From assembly GCF_003814875.1 (NCBI RefSeq), contig NZ_RKQF01000001.1, forward strand, positions 8,618,001 through 8,682,000: a DNA stretch of 64,000 nucleotides, written 5' to 3'. Below are positions 32,224 to 39,594 of this stretch, piece by piece. The notes under the pieces were generated by a model. That model had not been told where the DNA came from. It searched no databases and saw nothing but the letters and a program-made list of their open reading frames with translations. Positions within the stretch are counted from its first letter, which is position 1. Every line of letters begins with the position of its first letter. The stretch is from Streptomyces sp. Ag109_O5-1. GTDB lineage: Bacteria; Actinomycetota; Actinomycetes; Streptomycetales; Streptomycetaceae. The position numbers and the translations under genes were made by a program.

Positions 32224-34149
32224 TCAGCGGATGGTGATCGTGATCGTCGACCCCTTGGGCGCCTGCTCCCCGGCGTCCACGGACTGCTTCTTCACGGTGT
32301 TCCCGAACAGCCCGAGCAGTCCGCGGTCCTCCTTGACCTGGAAACCGGACTGCTCCAGCAGCTTGGTCGCGGCGTCGACGCCGGCCCCGACCACGTTCGG
32401 CACCTCGACCATCTCCGGGCCCTTGGAGAGCGTCAGCGTCACCGTGTCGCCCTGGGCGGCCTGTGCGTCGCCGGCCGGGGTCTGCTGGGCGACCTGCCCC
32501 TGGTCGTACTGGGAGCTGACCTCGGTGGCGGACACCGTCACCTTCAGCCCGGCCTCCTGGAGCCCCTGCCGGGCGTCGTCCAGGCTGTCACCGGTGACGT
32601 CCGGAACGTCGACCGGCGAGCCCTTGCTGACGACGAACGCGACGGCCGCTCCGGCGTGCCGCTTCGACCCGGCCCCGGGATCGGTGCTGATCACCGACCC
32701 CTTGGGCACGTCGTCGCTGAACTCCCGCGTCACCATGCCCGGTTCGAGGCCGTCGGCCCTGAGCAGCGCCTTGGCCCTCGCCAGGGTCCGTCCCTGCACG
32801 TCCGGCACGTTCACGGTCTCCGGGCCGTCGGAGACGGTCAGCGTCACCGAGTCGTTGCTGCGGATCCGCGCGCCGGCCGCCGGGTCGGTGCTGATCACGG
32901 TGCCCCGCTTCACCGTGTCGCTGTAGGCGTGCTCGACCGACCTGACGTCGAGCCCGGCCTCCTTCAGCCGCGCGGTGGCCTGCGCCTGGGTCTTGGCCAG
33001 CAGCGGCGGGACCTTGGTGAACTGGCCGGAGTTGATGTACCAGACGCCGGCCCCGGCGCCGAGGACGATCAGCACGGCGACGATGAGCGTCACCAGCCCG
33101 CGCCGGGACCGGCGGCCCCCGCGCCGCCGGTCCGGAGCCGCCGGAGGTGCCTCGAACGGGCTGGTCCGCAGGACGCCCTCGTCCTCCTCGTTGACGGGCA
33201 GCGGCCGGGGCACCGTCAGCGACCGCGGGATCACGCTGGTCCGGTCCTCGGCGATGTCATGCGCCTGAGACAGCGCCTGCGGCGGTACGGCGTCCAGCTG
33301 CGCGTCGCTCAGCCTGCCCCGCGCCTCCCGTACGGCGGCGAGCAGCGCGACGGCGTCGTACGGCCGGACCTCGGGGTTGCGGGCGGTGCCGAGGGCGACC
33401 AGCTCGTCGAGTTCGTACGCCAGCCCCGGCACGGTGACGGACGGCGCCGGCACGTTCTCGTGGAGGTGCTTGTACAGGATCACCGCGGGCGAGTCCCCGT
33501 CGTGCGGTTTCTCCCCGGTGAGCATCTCGTAGAGCACGACACCGCACGCGTAGACGTCGACGCGCGGATCGGCGGCCCCGCTCTCGACCTGCTCGGGCGC
33601 GAGATAGGCCACGGTCCCGAGCACGGCCCCCGTCGTGTTGGTGACGCTGTCCACGGACCGCACCAGCCCGAAGTCCGCGACCTTGACCCGCCCGTCGTCC
33701 CCTATCAGCACGTTCTCGGGCTTCATGTCCCGGTGGACGAACCCGGCGCGGTGCGCGGCGCCCAGCGCGGCCAGCACCGGCTCCAGGATGTCCAGGGCGG
33801 CCCGCGGCTGCAGTGCGCCGCGCTCCCGCAGCACGTCGCGCAGGGTGCACCCCGCGATGTACTCCATGGCGAGATAGACATACGTCCCGTCGGTGCCCTG
33901 GTCGAAGACCTGGACGACGTTCGGGTGGGCCAGCCGGGCGACCGACTTGGCCTCCCGGATGAACCTCTCGACGAACGCGCCGTCGGCGGCGAGCGCCGGA
34001 TGCATCACTTTCAGCGCGAGCACCCGGTCCAGCCGGACGTCCAGGGCCCGGTAGACCGTGGCCATCCCGCCGACGGCGATCCGCGCGTCGACGCGATAAC
34101 GGCCGTCGAGCACCTGCCCGACGAGAGGGTCCTGAAGGGTCATATCCAC
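32224..34149 (-). CDS. Serine/threonine protein kinase with PASTA repeats
   Basis: A 641-residue Stk1/PknB-type membrane kinase. The kinase domain (about 16-275) has GGMATVYRA (Gly loop), ALKVM (Lys), HRDMKPENVL (catalytic loop), ADFGLVR (DFG) and APEQVESG (APE). A juxtamembrane stretch leads to a single helix (GLVTLIVAVLIVLGAGAGVWYI, about 348-369). Four PASTA repeats follow outside the cell, starting at KVPPLLAKTQAQATARLKEAGL, VNVPDVQGRTLARAKALL, VDVPDVTGDSLDDARQGL and VEVPNVVGAGVDAATKLL. PASTA domains sense muropeptides or lipid II. In M. tuberculosis the related PknL is next to the DNA-binding protein Rv2175c, whose homologue lies at 40671. ATG 34143 is an alternative start. Confidence 0.92.
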   Translation of the reverse strand: MDMTLQDPLVGQVLDGRYRVDARIAVGGMATVYRALDVRLDRVLALKVMHPALAADGAFVERFIREAKSVARLAHPNVVQVFDQGTDGTYVYLAMEYIAGCTLRDVLRERGALQPRAALDILEPVLAALGAAHRAGFVHRDMKPENVLIGDDGRVKVADFGLVRSVDSVTNTTGAVLGTVAYLAPEQVESGAADPRVDVYACGVVLYEMLTGEKPHDGDSPAVILYKHLHENVPAPSVTVPGLAYELDELVALGTARNPEVRPYDAVALLAAVREARGRLSDAQLDAVPPQALSQAHDIAEDRTSVIPRSLTVPRPLPVNEEDEGVLRTSPFEAPPAAPDRRRGGRRSRRGLVTLIVAVLIVLGAGAGVWYINSGQFTKVPPLLAKTQAQATARLKEAGLDVRSVEHAYSDTVKRGTVISTDPAAGARIRSNDSVTLTVSDGPETVNVPDVQGRTLARAKALLRADGLEPGMVTREFSDDVPKGSVISTDPGAGSKRHAGAAVAFVVSKGSPVDVPDVTGDSLDDARQGLQEAGLKVTVSATEVSSQYDQGQVAQQTPAGDAQAAQGDTVTLTLSKGPEMVEVPNVVGAGVDAATKLLEQSGFQVKEDRGLLGLFGNTVKKQSVDAGEQAPKGSTITITIR

Positions 34150-34243
34150 GCAGGCGAGTGTACGAGCCCGTACCGACGGCCCCCCAGACGAGACTGTTTT
34201 CTCCCCGGGACTGCAGCGGACCTGTGACGCTGGAAAATAGTAG

Positions 34244-34268
34244 CCATGTACATAGTATCCATGTACTG
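34244..34268 (+). promoter_or_regulatory. Repeated ATGTAC sites in the MarR promoter
   Basis: CCATGTACAT at 34244-34253 and CCATGTACTG at 34259-34268 repeat the same CCATGTAC core at a 15-bp spacing, and ATGTACAT is a perfect palindrome. They overlap TACTGT (34264-34269), a candidate -10 box, just before the MarR start at 34278. This is the usual arrangement for autoregulation by a MarR dimer. Confidence 0.5.
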
Positions 34269-34277
34269 TATGTGTTC

Positions 34278-34766
34278 ATGAGCACTGCAGCTGAGGGCGC
34301 CACGGCGGGGTTCCTGGTCTGGCGTCTGTCGATGAAGTGGCGGGTGGCCGTCGACCGGGCGGTCGCACCGCTGGGCCTGACCCACGCCCAGTACGCGTTG
34401 ATGGCGTCGCTGTACGGCATCGCGCGCTCCGGGGCACGGCCCAGTCAGCGCGCGCTCGCCGACCACACCGGGCTCGAACCGCTGTACGTCTCCAAGCTGG
34501 CCCGCGCCCTGGAGACTGCCGGACTCGTCGCCCGCACCCGGGACCCGGACGACCCGCGCGCCATGCAGCTGTCGCTCACCGAACAGGGCCGCGATGTCAC
34601 CGGCCGGGCGATCAAGGTGGTCCAGGGGCTGCTGGACCAGTTGCTCGCGCCGCTCGGGGGACGGGACGACCCGCGCGCACGGCAGTTCACCCGCGAGCTG
34701 GGGACCCTGCTCGCCGCACCTCTTGATCCGCACACCGAGAACGAGACCGAGAAGGAGCAGTCATGA
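34278..34766 (+). CDS. MarR-family transcriptional regulator
   Basis: A 162-residue winged-helix regulator. The N-terminal helix (FLVWRLSMKWRVAVDRAVAPLGLTHAQYALMASLYG) is the dimer region. The DNA-binding part is PSQRALADHTGLEPLYVSKLARALETAGLVARTRDPDDPRAMQLSLTEQGRDV, with the wing Arg/Asp pattern of MarR. No ribosome site is seen ahead of ATG 34278. It is divergent from the PASTA kinase and overlaps a second winged-helix gene by 4 bp. Repeated ATGTAC sites upstream suggest that it controls itself. The ligand is unknown. Confidence 0.87.
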   Translation: MSTAAEGATAGFLVWRLSMKWRVAVDRAVAPLGLTHAQYALMASLYGIARSGARPSQRALADHTGLEPLYVSKLARALETAGLVARTRDPDDPRAMQLSLTEQGRDVTGRAIKVVQGLLDQLLAPLGGRDDPRARQFTRELGTLLAAPLDPHTENETEKEQS

Positions 34767-35206
34767 CCACCACGCCTTTGGTCAACGCCCGCGTCATCGG
34801 CTTGGCGCACCACGCCCCGCGTGCCCTTCTGGAGGGCGTGCTGGCCCGCCACGGCATCACGTTCCACCAGAATCTGACCCTCCGGCTCGTCGCGGTCGCC
34901 GGTGAGTCCATCGGCCGCGACGAACTCGTCGGCGAGATCACCGGCGCGCTGAAGACCGGCGAGTCGGTCGGGCGCGGCGCGATCGAGGAGCTGACGGCCG
35001 CGAAGCTGCTGGAGGCGGACCCGGCGGACACGTCCCGGCTGCGGGTCACGGATGCCGGACGGGAACTGTACGAGACCATCTCCACCGAGAGCACCGAGAT
35101 CGCCGCCCGCCTGTACGCGGGCATCCCGGAGGAGGACCTCGCGGTCACCGGCCGCGTCCTGACCCTGATCACAAACCGCGCAAACGCCGAACTCACCGAC
35201 GCCTGA
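34763..35206 (+). CDS. Winged-helix (MarR-like) protein, partner of the preceding regulator
   Basis: The 147-residue protein is less typical. The first half (ARVIGLAHHAPRALLEGVLARHGITFHQNLTLRLVAVAG) looks like the MarR helix pair. VGRGAIEELTAAKLLEADPADTSRLRVTDAGRELYETI has the recognition helix and wing, and the tail (EIAARLYAGIPEEDLAVTGRVLTLITNRANAEL) matches MarR dimer helices. The DNA-recognition part is shorter than in the upstream gene. GAAGGAG precedes ATG 34763, which overlaps the MarR stop (ATGA). Two tandem MarR-like proteins could form heterodimers; that is inference. Confidence 0.68.
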   Translation: MTTTPLVNARVIGLAHHAPRALLEGVLARHGITFHQNLTLRLVAVAGESIGRDELVGEITGALKTGESVGRGAIEELTAAKLLEADPADTSRLRVTDAGRELYETISTESTEIAARLYAGIPEEDLAVTGRVLTLITNRANAELTDA

Positions 35207-35323
35207 CCCCCGTCCCCGCCACGCACGGCCCGAGGCCGCCGATGGGGCTGGGCCCCCGCGGGAGAGTTCCGCTTCTCGGCCGACGGTTTCGGGCGGTGCG
35301 TGGGTGGGAGAACCGGTCGGCGG

Positions 35324-36118
35324 TCAGAACGCGGGGCGCTCCGGGTCCAGCACGGCCAGGCCCTCCGCAGGGGACGACGCCTCCGCGAAGTGCCGGCGGG
35401 GAATGCGACCGGCCAGCCGGGCCAACCGCCCCGCCTCCACCCCGGCCCGCATGGCGTGAGCCATCCGCTCGGGATCCTGCGCCCGCGTCACCGCCGACGC
35501 CAGCATCACCCCCGCACACCCCAGCTCCATCGCCAGCGCCGCATCCGACGCCGTACCGGCCCCCGCGTCCAGAATCACCGGCACGCGCGCGTGCTCGACG
35601 ATCAGCTGGAAGTTGTGCGGGTTGCGGATCCCGAGCCCCGACCCGATCGGCGACCCCAGCGGCATCACCGCCGCACAGCCGACGTCCTCCAGCTTCCGCG
35701 CCAGCACGGGGTCGTCGTTCGTGTACGGCAGCACCGTGAACCCGTCGTCCACCAGCGTCTCCGCCGCGTCCAGCAGCTCGACCGGGTCCGGCAGCAGCGT
35801 CCGCTCGTCGGCGATGACCTCCAGCTTGACCAGCGAAGTGCCCAGCGCCTCCCGCGCCAGCCGGGCCGTCAGCACCGCTTCCCCCGCGGTGAAGCACCCG
35901 GCCGTGTTCGGCAGCACCCGGATCCCCAGCCGCTCCAGGACCGACAGCACGGAACCCCGTACCCCCGGGTCCACCCGCCGCATCGCGACCGTCGTGAGCT
36001 CGGTCCCGGACGCGACGAGCGCCCGCTCCAGCACCTCCAGGCTGGACGCGCCCCCGGTCCCCATGATCAGCCGGGAGGAGAAGGCCGTACCTCCGAGGAC
36101 GAACGGATCGTCGGCCAT
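35324..36118 (-). CDS. thiG: Thiazole synthase
   Basis: A 264-residue TIM-barrel enzyme. LIMGTGGASSLEVLERALVASGTELTTVAMRR opens the fold, VKLEVIADERTLLPD carries the Schiff-base Lys, and VMPLGSPIGSGLGIRNPHN and VILDAGAGTASDAALAMELGCAGVMLASAV bind the phosphate. It makes the thiazole phosphate of thiamine from deoxyxylulose 5-phosphate, dehydroglycine and the thiocarboxylate of ThiS. It is the third gene of thiO-thiS-thiG; 3 bp separate it from thiS. The 117 bp past its stop contain no clear gene. Confidence 0.93.
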   Translation of the reverse strand: MADDPFVLGGTAFSSRLIMGTGGASSLEVLERALVASGTELTTVAMRRVDPGVRGSVLSVLERLGIRVLPNTAGCFTAGEAVLTARLAREALGTSLVKLEVIADERTLLPDPVELLDAAETLVDDGFTVLPYTNDDPVLARKLEDVGCAAVMPLGSPIGSGLGIRNPHNFQLIVEHARVPVILDAGAGTASDAALAMELGCAGVMLASAVTRAQDPERMAHAMRAGVEAGRLARLAGRIPRRHFAEASSPAEGLAVLDPERPAF

Positions 36119-36121
36119 GAC

Positions 36122-36340
36122 TCAGCCCCCCTGCACGGCGGTGAGAACTTCCACGCGGTCACCCTCGGCGAGCGCCGTGCCCGGCCACTCCCCGCGCGGT
36201 ACGACGGTCTCGTTGACCGCCGCGGCCACCCCGGAGGGCGCGGCCGTGAGGGACCGTACGAGCGTGTCGAGAGCCGTGCCCGGGGCGATCTCCCGGCGCT
36301 CCCCGTTGACAGAGATGGTGACGGTGACGGAGATGTTCAT
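36122..36340 (-). CDS. thiS: Sulfur carrier protein ThiS
   Basis: A 72-residue ubiquitin-like protein that ends in the Gly-Gly needed for thiocarboxylation (VEVLTAVQGG). The body (ISVNGERREIAPGTALDTLVRSL and GVAAAVNETVVPRGEW) matches ThiS. ATG 36340 overlaps the thiO stop by 4 bp, showing translational coupling. It donates sulfur to ThiG. Longer frames reading across thiO on this strand are artefacts. Confidence 0.9.
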   Translation of the reverse strand: MNISVTVTISVNGERREIAPGTALDTLVRSLTAAPSGVAAAVNETVVPRGEWPGTALAEGDRVEVLTAVQGG

Positions 36341-37497
36341 GCGGTCTGCTCCACGAGTACGGCGCCGAATCGCCTCGGCGTGAACGGACGGGCCTGAGCC
36401 GGCAGCTCCCCGCCGGCCAACAGCTCCGCCATCACGTCCCCCGTGACCGGCGTGAGCAGCACCCCGTTGCGGTAGTGCCCGGTGGCCAGCAACAGCCCGT
36501 CGAGGCGGGTCGGCCCGAGCAGCGGCGCGTTGTCGGGGGAGCCGGGGCGCAGCCCGGCCCGGGTCTCGGTCAGCGGGAGCTCGGTGATCCCGGGAACCAG
36601 TTCGTGCGCGTCCCGGAGCAGCTCGTAGACGCCGCCCGCCGTGACCGTGGTGTCCCAGCCGAGCTCCTCGCTGGTCGCGCCGACGACCAGCTCGCCGTTC
36701 TCCCGGGGCACCAGGTAGACGTTGCCGCCCCGCACCACGGCCCGCACGGTCCGGCTCAGGAACGGCGCGTACCGCGCGGGCACGGTCAGTCGCAGCACCT
36801 GCCCCTTCACGGGCCGCACCGGCGGCAGCACGTCGGCGGGCACGCCCGCGAGCTGCCCGCTCCGGCTCCCGGCGGCCAGCACCACCTGGTCCGCGCCCAG
36901 CGCATCGCCTGTGCGGGTGACGACACCGGCGGCCCGCTCCCGTACCACCGTCAGCCGCTCCGCCCAGTCGCGGTGGAACACCACCCTGGCCCGCTCGCAC
37001 GCGGCGACCAGCGCCGCCGCCAGCCGGCGCGGGTCGATCTGGTGGTCGCCGTCCACCCGCAGCCCGCCGCGCACACCCGGCGCGAGCATCGGCTCCAGGC
37101 GCCGGCACTCCCGCCCGGACAGCCACTCGGACTCCAGCCCCGACTGCTGCTGCAGGGCGTGCAGCTCGCGCAGATGGGAGCGGTCGTCGGCGTCGAGGGC
37201 GACCGCGAGGGTGCCGCAGCGCCGGTAGCCGAGGTCGTGGCCGGTGAGCTCGGTGAGCTCGGCGGCGAACTCGGGATAGCGGCGGGCGGAGGCCAGGTTG
37301 AGCCCCAGCAGGGTCTGCTCGCCGTAGTGCAGTTCGGTGACCGCGGCCAGCATCCCGGCCGCGACCTGCGCGGCTCCGCCGCCGGGCCCGGGGTCGACCA
37401 CGGTGGTCGAGAGCCCGCGCTGAGCCGCCCGCCAGGCCGTGACCAGGCCGATGATGCCGCCCCCGATGACGAGGACGTCGGACGTACGTGAGGACAT
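36337..37497 (-). CDS. thiO: Glycine oxidase ThiO
   Basis: A 386-residue FAD enzyme of the DAO family. The dinucleotide-binding motif is DVLVIGGGIIGLVTAWRAAQRGLSTTVVDPG. GGAAQVAAGMLAAVTE, a FAD-phosphate region, and the C-terminal RAGLRPGSPDNAPLLGPTRLDGLLLATGHYRNGVLLTPVTG are ThiO hallmarks. It oxidises glycine to the iminoacetate used by ThiG. It is first in the thiOSG operon, 12 bp or so after a TPP riboswitch whose 3' side includes the AGGGAGG ribosome site. Confidence 0.92.
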   Translation of the reverse strand: MSSRTSDVLVIGGGIIGLVTAWRAAQRGLSTTVVDPGPGGGAAQVAAGMLAAVTELHYGEQTLLGLNLASARRYPEFAAELTELTGHDLGYRRCGTLAVALDADDRSHLRELHALQQQSGLESEWLSGRECRRLEPMLAPGVRGGLRVDGDHQIDPRRLAAALVAACERARVVFHRDWAERLTVVRERAAGVVTRTGDALGADQVVLAAGSRSGQLAGVPADVLPPVRPVKGQVLRLTVPARYAPFLSRTVRAVVRGGNVYLVPRENGELVVGATSEELGWDTTVTAGGVYELLRDAHELVPGITELPLTETRAGLRPGSPDNAPLLGPTRLDGLLLATGHYRNGVLLTPVTGDVMAELLAGGELPAQARPFTPRRFGAVLVEQTA

Positions 37498-37507
37498 GGG
37501 CGTCCAG

Positions 37508-37604
37508 CCCCTCCCTTCGCCGGCATGACCCGGATCAGGTTCGTACGGTCGGAGGCCGCCAGCCTCCCTCTCAGCCCGGTGCGTCCGGGCTCCCGCGTGT
37601 GCTT
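37508..37604 (-). promoter_or_regulatory. TPP riboswitch (THI element)
   Basis: On the minus strand the leader of thiO contains the two invariant THI-box parts: GGGCTGAGAGGGAGG in the pyrimidine-sensing arm and CCGTACGAACCTGATCCGGG in the pyrophosphate-sensing arm. Outer pairing lies between CGCGGGAGCCCGG and its partner, and the element ends in GGCGAAGGGAGGGG, which overlaps the ribosome site of thiO. Thiamine pyrophosphate binding should hide that site and reduce translation of thiO, thiS and thiG. Confidence 0.95.
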
Positions 37605-37689
37605 GTACGCCACCCTAGCCCGCACCGCTCCGCCCTTGTAAGACGGCCTCGGCGGGCGCTGTGCAACAGGTCACCCGGCACGCCCCCTG

Positions 37690-37706
37690 ACTGACTCTTT
37701 GTCAGT
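37690..37706 (+). promoter_or_regulatory. ACTGAC-N5-GTCAGT palindrome upstream of flavoprotein gene
   Basis: ACTGAC, TCTTT and GTCAGT form a perfect 6-bp inverted repeat, five bases ahead of TATCGT (37711-37716), a candidate -10 box. A TetR-type dimer at this place would block transcription. The same half-sites with a 2-bp centre occur at 49976-49989. Confidence 0.45.
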
Positions 37707-37735
37707 TGTCTATCGTTCTTGTCCATGGTGATCGA

Positions 37736-38971
37736 GTGAGCGGGCAGACGCAGCAACGGGGCACGTCACAGGCGCGGCGCGTGGTCGTCGTGGGTGCGGG
37801 CATGGCCGGGGTGCAGACCGCCGTCGCCCTGCGCGAGCAGGGGTTCACCGGCGCCGTCACCCTGATCGGCGCCGAACCCCACCAGCCGTACGACCGGCCA
37901 CCGCTCTCCAAGGCCGTGCTGCTCGGCAAGGCGGAGGGCTCCGCCTTCGAGGTCGACTTCGACGCGCTCGGCATCGAGCTGGCGCTCGGCCGTGAGGCGC
38001 TGGCCGTGCGCCCCGCCGACCACGAACTCGACACCGAGGCCGGACCGGTGCCGTACGACGTCCTGGTCCTCGCCACCGGTGCCGAGCCGATCACGCTGCC
38101 CGGCACCGAGGGCGTGCCCGGCGTCCATCTGCTGCGCACCCTCGACGACGCCGACCGGCTGCGGCCGGTGCTCGCCCGGCAGCACGACATCGTGGTGGTC
38201 GGCGCGGGCTGGATCGGCGCCGAGTTCGCCACCGCCGCCCGCGAGGCCGGCTGCGCGGTGACCGTCGTGGAGGCCGCCGACCGCCCGCTCGCGGGAGCGC
38301 TCCCGGCCGAGGTCGCCGCGCCGATGACCGCCTGGTACGCCGACAGCGGCGCCGAACTGCGTACGCACGCGCGCGTGGCGCGTGTCGAGCCCGGCGCGGT
38401 GGTCCTCGACGACGGCTCACGGGTACCCGCGGGCGCCGTCGTGGTCGGCATCGGCGCCCGTCCCGCCACCGCCTGGCTGACCGGCTCCGGCATCGAACTG
38501 GGCGCACACGGCGAGGTGGTCGCCGACGACCGCCTGCGCACCGGCGTCCCGGACGTCTACGCGGTCGGCGACTGCGCGTCCTTCCCGTCCGGCCGCTACG
38601 GGGAGCGCCTGCTGGTCCACCACTGGGACAACGCCCTCCAGGGCCCGCGCACGGTCGCCGCCAACATCCTCGGCGAGTCCGACGCGGTCTACGACCCGGT
38701 GCCGTACTTCTGGTCGGAGCAGTTCGGCCGCTTCGTCCAGTACGCCGGCCACCATGCCGTGGCCGACCGCATGGTCTGGCGCGGTGACCCCGCCGGCCCC
38801 GCGTGGACGGTGTGCTGGCTGCGCGAGGACCGCCTGGTCGCCCTGCTGGCGGTGGGCCGCCCGCGCGACCTGGCGCAAGGGCGGCGGCTGATCGAGGCGG
38901 GGCGCCCCATGGACCCGGAGGCACTGGCCGATCCCGCTCGCCCCCTGAAAGGCGCCACCGCGGAGCCGTAG
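37736..38971 (+). CDS. FAD/NAD(P)-dependent oxidoreductase, ferredoxin reductase type
   Basis: A 411-residue Rossmann flavoprotein with two dinucleotide folds: RRVVVVGAGMAGVQTAVALREQGF (FAD) and HDIVVVGAGWIGAEFATAAREAGC (NADH). PYDRPPLSK, LATGAEP, YAVGDCASFPS and HHWDNALQGPRTVAANIL place it in the ferredoxin/putidaredoxin reductase group, together with a reductase C-terminal domain (PYFWSEQFGRFVQYAG). It would pass electrons from NAD(P)H to a small iron-sulfur protein. GTG 37736 is the likely start. A four-codon frame (ATG 37725 to TGA 37739) overlaps it, which may couple translation. Confidence 0.87.
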   Translation: MSGQTQQRGTSQARRVVVVGAGMAGVQTAVALREQGFTGAVTLIGAEPHQPYDRPPLSKAVLLGKAEGSAFEVDFDALGIELALGREALAVRPADHELDTEAGPVPYDVLVLATGAEPITLPGTEGVPGVHLLRTLDDADRLRPVLARQHDIVVVGAGWIGAEFATAAREAGCAVTVVEAADRPLAGALPAEVAAPMTAWYADSGAELRTHARVARVEPGAVVLDDGSRVPAGAVVVGIGARPATAWLTGSGIELGAHGEVVADDRLRTGVPDVYAVGDCASFPSGRYGERLLVHHWDNALQGPRTVAANILGESDAVYDPVPYFWSEQFGRFVQYAGHHAVADRMVWRGDPAGPAWTVCWLREDRLVALLAVGRPRDLAQGRRLIEAGRPMDPEALADPARPLKGATAEP

Positions 38972-39024
38972 CCGCTCCCGGCGGTCCGGCCGGCGGGCGG
39001 TCGGCCGCCGCCGCGATGCCTTCA

Positions 39025-39087
39025 CCGCGTGAGCCGCGTGAGCCGCATGAGCCGCATGAGCGGCGCGAGCGGCATGAGCGGCGCGAG
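39025..39087. repeat. Seven 9-bp tandem repeats between convergent genes
   Basis: Seven in-phase units: CCGCGTGAG twice, CCGCATGAG twice, then CGGCGCGAG, CGGCATGAG and CGGCGCGAG. After unit four CCGC becomes CGGC, so GCCGC in the first half can pair with GCGGC in the second half. The region lies between the stops of the flavoprotein and VOC genes and may serve as a bidirectional terminator. Confidence 0.8.
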
Positions 39088-39102
39088 CGGCTGTGCATGG
39101 CG

Positions 39103-39501
39103 TCAGCGTGCGAACTTCTCGATGGCTGCCGGGGTGACGGGGGTGAAGAAGTTGACGAGGTTGCCGTCGGGGTCGCGGAACAGCAGTGACCGGTTGCCCC
39201 AGGGCATCGTGGTGGGCTTGGTGACGAAGTCGGTGACGAAGCCGGTCAGGTTGTTGTAAACGCTGTCCACGTCGTCGACGAGGAACTCGGTGATCACGCT
39301 GTGGTTGGCCGCCGGGCGGGCGGAGCCCGGGGCGAACAGCGGGACGGTGCGGGTGCTGCCGATCGCGAGGGTGGCGCCCGCGGTCCTGAGCTCGGCGAAG
39401 TCCTCGGTGGCCCACGTCGCCGCTGCCCCCGTCGCTCGCTCGTAGAACTCGACGAGGCGTGCCACGTCGCCGGTGATGATGCGGATCGAGACGAAGTCCA
39501 T
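39103..39501 (-). CDS. VOC-family (glyoxalase/bleomycin-resistance fold) protein
   Basis: A 132-residue protein with two beta-alpha-beta-beta-beta modules. The first starts FVSIRIITGDVARLVEFYERATG; the second has HSVITEFLVDDVDSVYNNL and ends in NRSLLFRDPDGNLVNFFTP. The closing Glu/Asp metal position and overall length fit small VOC proteins, which include dioxygenases, isomerases and drug-binding proteins; the substrate cannot be predicted. AAGGAGA precedes ATG 39501. It is divergent from a WYL regulator, with 93 bp between start codons, which suggests that the regulator controls it. Confidence 0.85.
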   Translation of the reverse strand: MDFVSIRIITGDVARLVEFYERATGAAATWATEDFAELRTAGATLAIGSTRTVPLFAPGSARPAANHSVITEFLVDDVDSVYNNLTGFVTDFVTKPTTMPWGNRSLLFRDPDGNLVNFFTPVTPAAIEKFAR

Positions 39502-39594
39502 GGGAATCTCCTTGGCTGTGCTGAAGGCGTGCACGCCGCAGGCTAGGAGAAATAGCGGACAGAATCGGTCCTGTATTCGCATTAGGCTGCGCAC

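Noticed and set aside
39025..39087. Possible CRISPR or small coding repeat
   Set aside because: Units of 9 bp without spacers; no cas genes; the translation (AHA/ARA repeats) continues no gene.
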